A stretch of DNA of 7,492 nucleotides, taken from Firmicutes bacterium CAG:124. GTDB lineage: Bacteria > Bacillota > Clostridia > Oscillospirales > Oscillospiraceae. This document shows, in pieces, positions 4,530-7,492 of this stretch. The translations under genes were made by a program, and so were the position numbers. The notes under the pieces were generated by a model. The model had not been told where the DNA came from. It did no database searches and was given only the letters and a program-made list of their open reading frames with translations. The first letter of the stretch is position 1; every line of letters begins with the position of its first letter. The stretch is from NCBI GenBank assembly GCA_000432135.1, contig HF990540.1, forward strand, positions 1 through 7,492, written 5' to 3'.

Positions 4530-5510
4530 GTTGTGAGTTCCGCGCCGCGGTAATAAAAGCGCAGGATCGTCCGGTAATCGAAGCCGAGGCGGGCGATGGC
4601 GTCTGCGCCGTATTGGCTCATGCCGACGCGGTGGCCGTAGCCGAGGACGTCGAAGCTGAACGCGCCATCCTCGTACAGAAGCGTAAAGCGCGTGGAGTTC
4701 AGCCCGAAGGCCTTTCGCAGCTGAACGCCGGAAAACGTCCTTCCGCCTGCCGTAAGCGTATCGACGCCGCCGCCCGGCGTGCGCGTGACGGACTGCACCC
4801 AGCCGCTGGGGTCGCCGGAAAGCTGCGCCGACGCGTCGAGCGCGCGGAGCGTCTCGGCAAATGTCTCCGCCGTCACACAGACCCGGCTTTCATATTTGGC
4901 CGCGTCCTGCTCGCCGGGGCTTTCGACCGCCCGCAGATACGGCACGTCCGTTCCCCAGACAGCAGCCGCGTCCTCCGTCGAGCCGCCGGAGCAGGAAAAA
5001 TAGACCGCGTCGATCAGCGCGCCCTCGTATGTCAGCACCTCGTTCTGCGTTTCCCGCACGGCGGCAAGCGCCTTGTCCCACGCAGCCTCAAAGCCGTCTC
5101 CATACCGCGCGCGCAGGTCCTCGACCGTCAGGCACGCCTGGCAGCAGGCGCTCTGCGCACACACGTCCGCGTTTTCGTGCTTGCCGCCCGCCGTCTGCCG
5201 GCAGGCGAACGTGCGCGCGGCCACCGCCCGTGCCCTGAGTGCCTCCGGCGCCAACCGCCTGTGCCTTGAGTGCCGCCGCGGCGAACGAGGCGGGCATTTC
5301 CGCCAGCACGACCTGCGCCAGATAGGTATCCAGTGCAGCCTCCTCCACGCTTCCGTCCCGCAGGACGCGGAGCGTCCGCTCCTGCGCGTCCTGCCGCTTC
5401 TGCACGATTACGATCAAGGGCTCCGGCTGCGCAGCCTGCGTTGTTTGCGCCGACGGCAGCAGCAGTACCGCTGCCAGCGCCAGCAGCCCCGCCTTTGTGA
5501 TCACCGACAT
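4517..5510 (-). pseudogene. spoIID: Stage II sporulation protein D (SpoIID), frame broken by a 31-bp duplication
   Basis: SpoIID is the membrane-anchored lytic transglycosylase that, with SpoIIM and SpoIIP, thins septal peptidoglycan during engulfment. The first frame starts at 5510 and gives an N-terminal anchor (residues 5-19) and the family motif LAEMPASF with the expected catalytic Glu71, then ALKAQAV, and becomes nonsense, ending at 5088. The second frame (from about 5254) resumes with AVAARTFACRQ, a His/Cys segment (KHENADVCAQSACCQAC) like the zinc-binding loop of clostridial SpoIID, SCSGGSTEDAAAVWG, and the C-terminal signature GYGHRVGMSQYGA. Between them lies an imperfect 31-bp tandem duplication; removing one unit rejoins ALKAQAVAARTF and would give an intact 320-residue protein. 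No other lesion is visible. AAAGGA lies 11 bases before the start. Either a recent disruption or an assembly artefact. Confidence 0.9.
5222..5283. repeat. Imperfect 31-bp tandem duplication inside spoIID
   Basis: The units 5222-5252 and 5253-5283 agree at 24 of 31 positions; the central 20 bases (5224-5243 and 5255-5274) agree at 18. Each unit encodes the same conserved SpoIID segment, as AALKAQAV in one frame and EALRARAV in another. Because 31 is not a multiple of three, the downstream part is thrown out of frame. Confidence 0.9.
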
Positions 5511-5533
5511 TTCAAGCACCGTCCTTTCGGACA

Positions 5534-5562
5534 AGTCTATGCCGCGTGAATGGGCGGTATTC
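5534..5562 (-). promoter_or_regulatory. Sigma-E-like promoter of spoIID
   Basis: On the minus strand GAATACC (5562 to 5556), a gap of 14 bases and CATAGACT (5541 to 5534) fit the sigma-E pattern of an ATA core at -35 and CATA at -10 with the usual spacing. The start would be near 5527, so the leader begins just before the AAAGGAC site. Control of spoIID by sigma-E is established in Bacillus; here it is inferred from the match. Confidence 0.5.
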
Positions 5563-5583
5563 TGATTGACATAATCGCAAATC

Positions 5584-5612
5584 TTGACACGAATTCCGAT
5601 GGGACGTATAAT
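5584..5612 (+). promoter_or_regulatory. Consensus sigma-A promoter of the LRR gene
   Basis: TTGACA (5584-5589), exactly 17 bases and TATAAT (5607-5612) match the sigma-A consensus at all twelve positions. The start would be near 5619, leaving a leader of about 40 bases with GGAG eight bases before the ATG at 5661. A second TTGACA at 5566-5571 lacks a matching -10. Confidence 0.85.
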
Positions 5613-5660
5613 GTATAAAAACATTCGAAATTTCTGCTGCATACGGATTGGAGCTTATAT

Positions 5661-7343
5661 ATGAAGCACACTTTGAAAATCATTCTCCCGATCATCCTGA
5701 TCCTTGCCATCGTCATCGGCGCGTGCTGGTTTTTCCTGATCGCACGCCGCGATGTGACCGAAAGCATCTTCGTCTACTGGGGTGAGCATTTCTATGAGGC
5801 CGGGCGCTATTCCCGCGCGGTCGCGTTCTACAAGGCGGCCATGCGCTTCGCGCCGAAGGACGCGGAGCTTGCCATCCGGCTGGCCGACGCCTATAAAAAG
5901 AGCGGCAACTACACAAAGGCGGAATACACCCTTGTCAGCGCCATTACACAGATCCCGGATTCTGTTTCCCTCTATGTCGCGCTTTCCGGGACGTATGTGG
6001 AGCAGGACAAGCTGCTTGACGCGGAGACAATGCTCAGCCGCATTACAAACGACGCCGTCCGCACACAGATCGACGCGCTGCGCCCCGCCGCGCCCGTCAT
6101 CGAGCCGGAAAGCGGCAATTACTCGGAATACATCGACGTGACCGTCACCGGCTCGTCGGGCACGGTCTACGCCGTGTGCAACAGCGATTTCCCCGCCTCG
6201 GCGCAGGATGTATATATCGGCCCCATCTCTCTGGAAGCCGGTGAAAGCCGCATCGTCGCGCTGAGCGTGGCGGAAAACGGCCTTGTAAGCGACGCGGCCT
6301 ACGCGGGCTATACCGTCGGCAACGTTGTGGAAGAAGTCAAGCTTGCCGACGCAGGTCTTGACGCCTATGTGCGTGAGCTGCTGGGCAAGACGGCGGGCAG
6401 CGCCATCATGTCCGACGAGCTCTGGGCCGTCGAGGCGCTGGACCTTCCCGATACGGTCGCCTCGCTGGACGATCTCTCCTACTTCACCGGCCTGCGCTCC
6501 TTGTCCCTGCACCACGGCGCGTCGCTCGATCTGTCCGTCCTGTCCCGGCTGCCGCTGCTGCGGACGCTCGATCTGTCCGGCTGCACGCTCTCGACTGCGG
6601 CGATGAACACCATCGTGACGCTGCCGGAGCTGACGAGCCTGAATCTGTCCGGCTGCGCCGTGGCGGAGATCGACGCGCTCATCAGCCTGCAAAAGCTGGA
6701 AACGCTCGATCTGTCCAACAACACCGTCTCCGATCTGACGGCGCTTTCCGGGCTGCTGGCGCTCAGGGAGCTGAATCTGACCAACAATCCCGTCACCTCA
6801 CTCAACAATCTCAAAAACTGCACGGAGCTGGAAACGCTCTACGCCGGGCAGTGCGCGATCACGCGGATTGCGGGCCTTGCCGATCATACGAAGCTCAAAA
6901 CGCTCGTTCTGCCCGGCAACCAGATCACGGACATTTCCGCGCTGGCCGGCTGCACGGCGCTCGAAACGCTCGATCTCAGCGGCAACAGCATTTCCGATAT
7001 CTCCGTCGTGTCCGGCTTCAAGCAGCTGATCGACCTCAATGTGAGCAGCAACCAGATCACGGAGCTTCCGCAGTTCGACGCGGATACGCCGCTCTGGCAC
7101 GTAGACATCAGCCACAACCAGATCGAAAGTCTGGCCGGATTGGAGGGGAACCTCGCCGTCAACTTCATCGACGCTGATTATAACCGGATCAAATCGATCT
7201 CGAAGCTGGAATCGTGCATCATGCTTGTGCGGATGAACCTCTGGGACAATCCTGTGAACGCCGACGAGGTCAAGCAGCTGCAGGACATCGGCATTCTCAT
7301 CAATTACAACCCCAAGTATGTAGAACCGGAAACGGAATCCTGA
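5661..7343 (+). CDS. Membrane-anchored TPR / chitobiase-C-like / leucine-rich-repeat protein
   Basis: A 560-residue protein with four parts. Residues 7-27 are one hydrophobic segment without an evident cleavage site, so a signal anchor. Residues about 35-128 are two to three TPR-like helical pairs (FYEAGRYSRAVAFYKAAMRF, then YKKSGNYTKAEYTLVSAI). Residues about 143-220 form a beta-rich domain (PVIEPESGNYSEYIDVTVT, TVYAVCN) like the chitobiase/hexosaminidase C-terminal type. Residues about 225-262 are an internalin-like cap (LDAYVRELLGK), followed by about twelve repeats of roughly 22 residues to about 545, of the form LETLDLSGNSISDISVVSGF. The repeats are of the bacterial/SDS22-like class and suggest protein binding at the outer face of the membrane; the ligand is unknown. 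No sortase motif is seen. It is a single gene, divergent from spoIID, under a perfect sigma-A promoter, so it is probably a well-expressed vegetative gene. The domains are clear; the function is not. Confidence 0.92.
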   Translation: MKHTLKIILPIILILAIVIGACWFFLIARRDVTESIFVYWGEHFYEAGRYSRAVAFYKAAMRFAPKDAELAIRLADAYKKSGNYTKAEYTLVSAITQIPDSVSLYVALSGTYVEQDKLLDAETMLSRITNDAVRTQIDALRPAAPVIEPESGNYSEYIDVTVTGSSGTVYAVCNSDFPASAQDVYIGPISLEAGESRIVALSVAENGLVSDAAYAGYTVGNVVEEVKLADAGLDAYVRELLGKTAGSAIMSDELWAVEALDLPDTVASLDDLSYFTGLRSLSLHHGASLDLSVLSRLPLLRTLDLSGCTLSTAAMNTIVTLPELTSLNLSGCAVAEIDALISLQKLETLDLSNNTVSDLTALSGLLALRELNLTNNPVTSLNNLKNCTELETLYAGQCAITRIAGLADHTKLKTLVLPGNQITDISALAGCTALETLDLSGNSISDISVVSGFKQLIDLNVSSNQITELPQFDADTPLWHVDISHNQIESLAGLEGNLAVNFIDADYNRIKSISKLESCIMLVRMNLWDNPVNADEVKQLQDIGILINYNPKYVEPETES

Positions 7344-7372
7344 GTTCATTGAAGACGATACAGGCGCATCAA

Positions 7373-7400
7373 AAGGCCGGAACCATCGGGTTCCGGCCTT
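7373..7400. terminator. Long hairpin after the LRR gene, possibly bidirectional
   Basis: A perfect 12-bp stem (AAGGCCGGAACC at 7373-7384 and GGTTCCGGCCTT at 7389-7400) with a 4-base loop lies 30 bases after the LRR stop. On the plus strand only TT then CGTG follows, so the tail is weak; on the minus strand the stem ends in TTTT. It could therefore also end a convergent gene entering from the right. Confidence 0.75.
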
Positions 7401-7461
7401 CGTGCATATAAAGGCGCAGCCGCTGGGGCGCATCATCAGCTGAAGACTGCCGCGCCGATGC

Positions 7462-7489
7462 TTCCCGGAAAATAGGAACTTTTCCGGAA
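7462..7489. repeat. Inverted repeat at the right edge
   Basis: TTCC-C-GGAAAA (7462-7472) pairs with TTTTCCGGAA (7480-7489) apart from one bulged C, around a 7-base loop. Its role is unclear because the neighbouring sequence is cut off. The rest of 7401-7492 shows no supported feature. Confidence 0.4.
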
Positions 7490-7492
7490 CAG

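Noticed and set aside
3687..4553. Plus-strand open frame (288 codons) over dpaB and the scar
   Set aside because: It runs out of frame through dpaB and then through the AraC remnant and non-coding DNA; the composition is Arg/Ala-rich and not protein-like.
5088..5254. Programmed ribosomal frameshift in spoIID instead of a broken gene
   Set aside because: The break coincides with a 31-bp duplication, no slippery heptamer is seen, and SpoIID is not known to use frameshifting. The frame is restored by removing one repeat unit.
4355..5269. Plus-strand open frame (304 codons) opposite spoIID
   Set aside because: It is the mirror of the conserved SpoIID coding sequence, spans the non-coding scar, has low-complexity Arg/Ala composition and no ribosome site.
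5655..6692. Long minus-strand open frame (345 codons) opposite the LRR gene
   Set aside because: It is antisense to clear leucine-rich repeats, is rich in Arg, Gln and Ala, and has no ribosome site. Frames of this kind arise from GC-rich codon use on the other strand.

Overview
The window reads as chromosomal DNA from a GC-rich, endospore-forming member of the Firmicutes/Clostridia, most likely an Oscillospiraceae/Ruminococcaceae-type gut bacterium. The evidence is a dipicolinate synthase operon (dpaA-dpaB), a SpoIID-type sporulation lytic transglycosylase, a DUF4364 protein, a long-form hibernation factor, strong AAGGAG-type ribosome binding sites and Gram-positive-style terminators. The lineage is inferred from gene content and composition only; no rRNA sequence is present.

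Layout. Positions 1-270 hold no gene. They carry two tandem sigma-A promoters pointing left off the window, in an A/T-rich setting typical of rRNA operon promoters. Next, on the minus strand, come hpf (316-855) with its own promoter and terminator, and upstream of it a two-gene operon of a DUF4364 winged-helix-like protein (1222-1770) and a small XRE-type repressor (1014-1235) that overlap by 14 bases. On the plus strand follow a secreted CAP-domain protein (1931-2578) ending in a strong terminator, then dpaA (2687-3505) and dpaB (3502-4089), overlapping by ATGA and preceded by a sigma-K-like -10 element.

Positions 4090-4516 are a degraded zone. They contain only the last 60 or so codons of an AraC-family regulator, minus strand and cut off at the 5' side, followed by AT-richer DNA with nested inverted repeats and a small hairpin repeat. 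Next is a minus-strand spoIID (4517-5510) whose frame is broken by an imperfect 31-bp tandem duplication; removing one unit restores a canonical SpoIID. A 150-bp divergent intergenic region carries a sigma-E-like promoter for spoIID and a perfect-consensus sigma-A promoter for the last gene. That gene (5661-7343) encodes a membrane-anchored TPR / chitobiase-C-like / leucine-rich-repeat protein and is followed by a long hairpin.

Functionally, spoIID (engulfment, mother cell, sigma-E) and dpaAB (dipicolinate for the spore core, mother cell, sigma-K) are sporulation genes; hpf and the leftward rrn-like promoters concern ribosomes. The CAP and LRR proteins are probable cell-envelope proteins. I see no CRISPR array, phage, toxin-antitoxin or obvious new multi-gene defence system. 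The most interesting points are the spoIID duplication, the scar next to it, the LRR protein architecture and the sporulation-type promoters.
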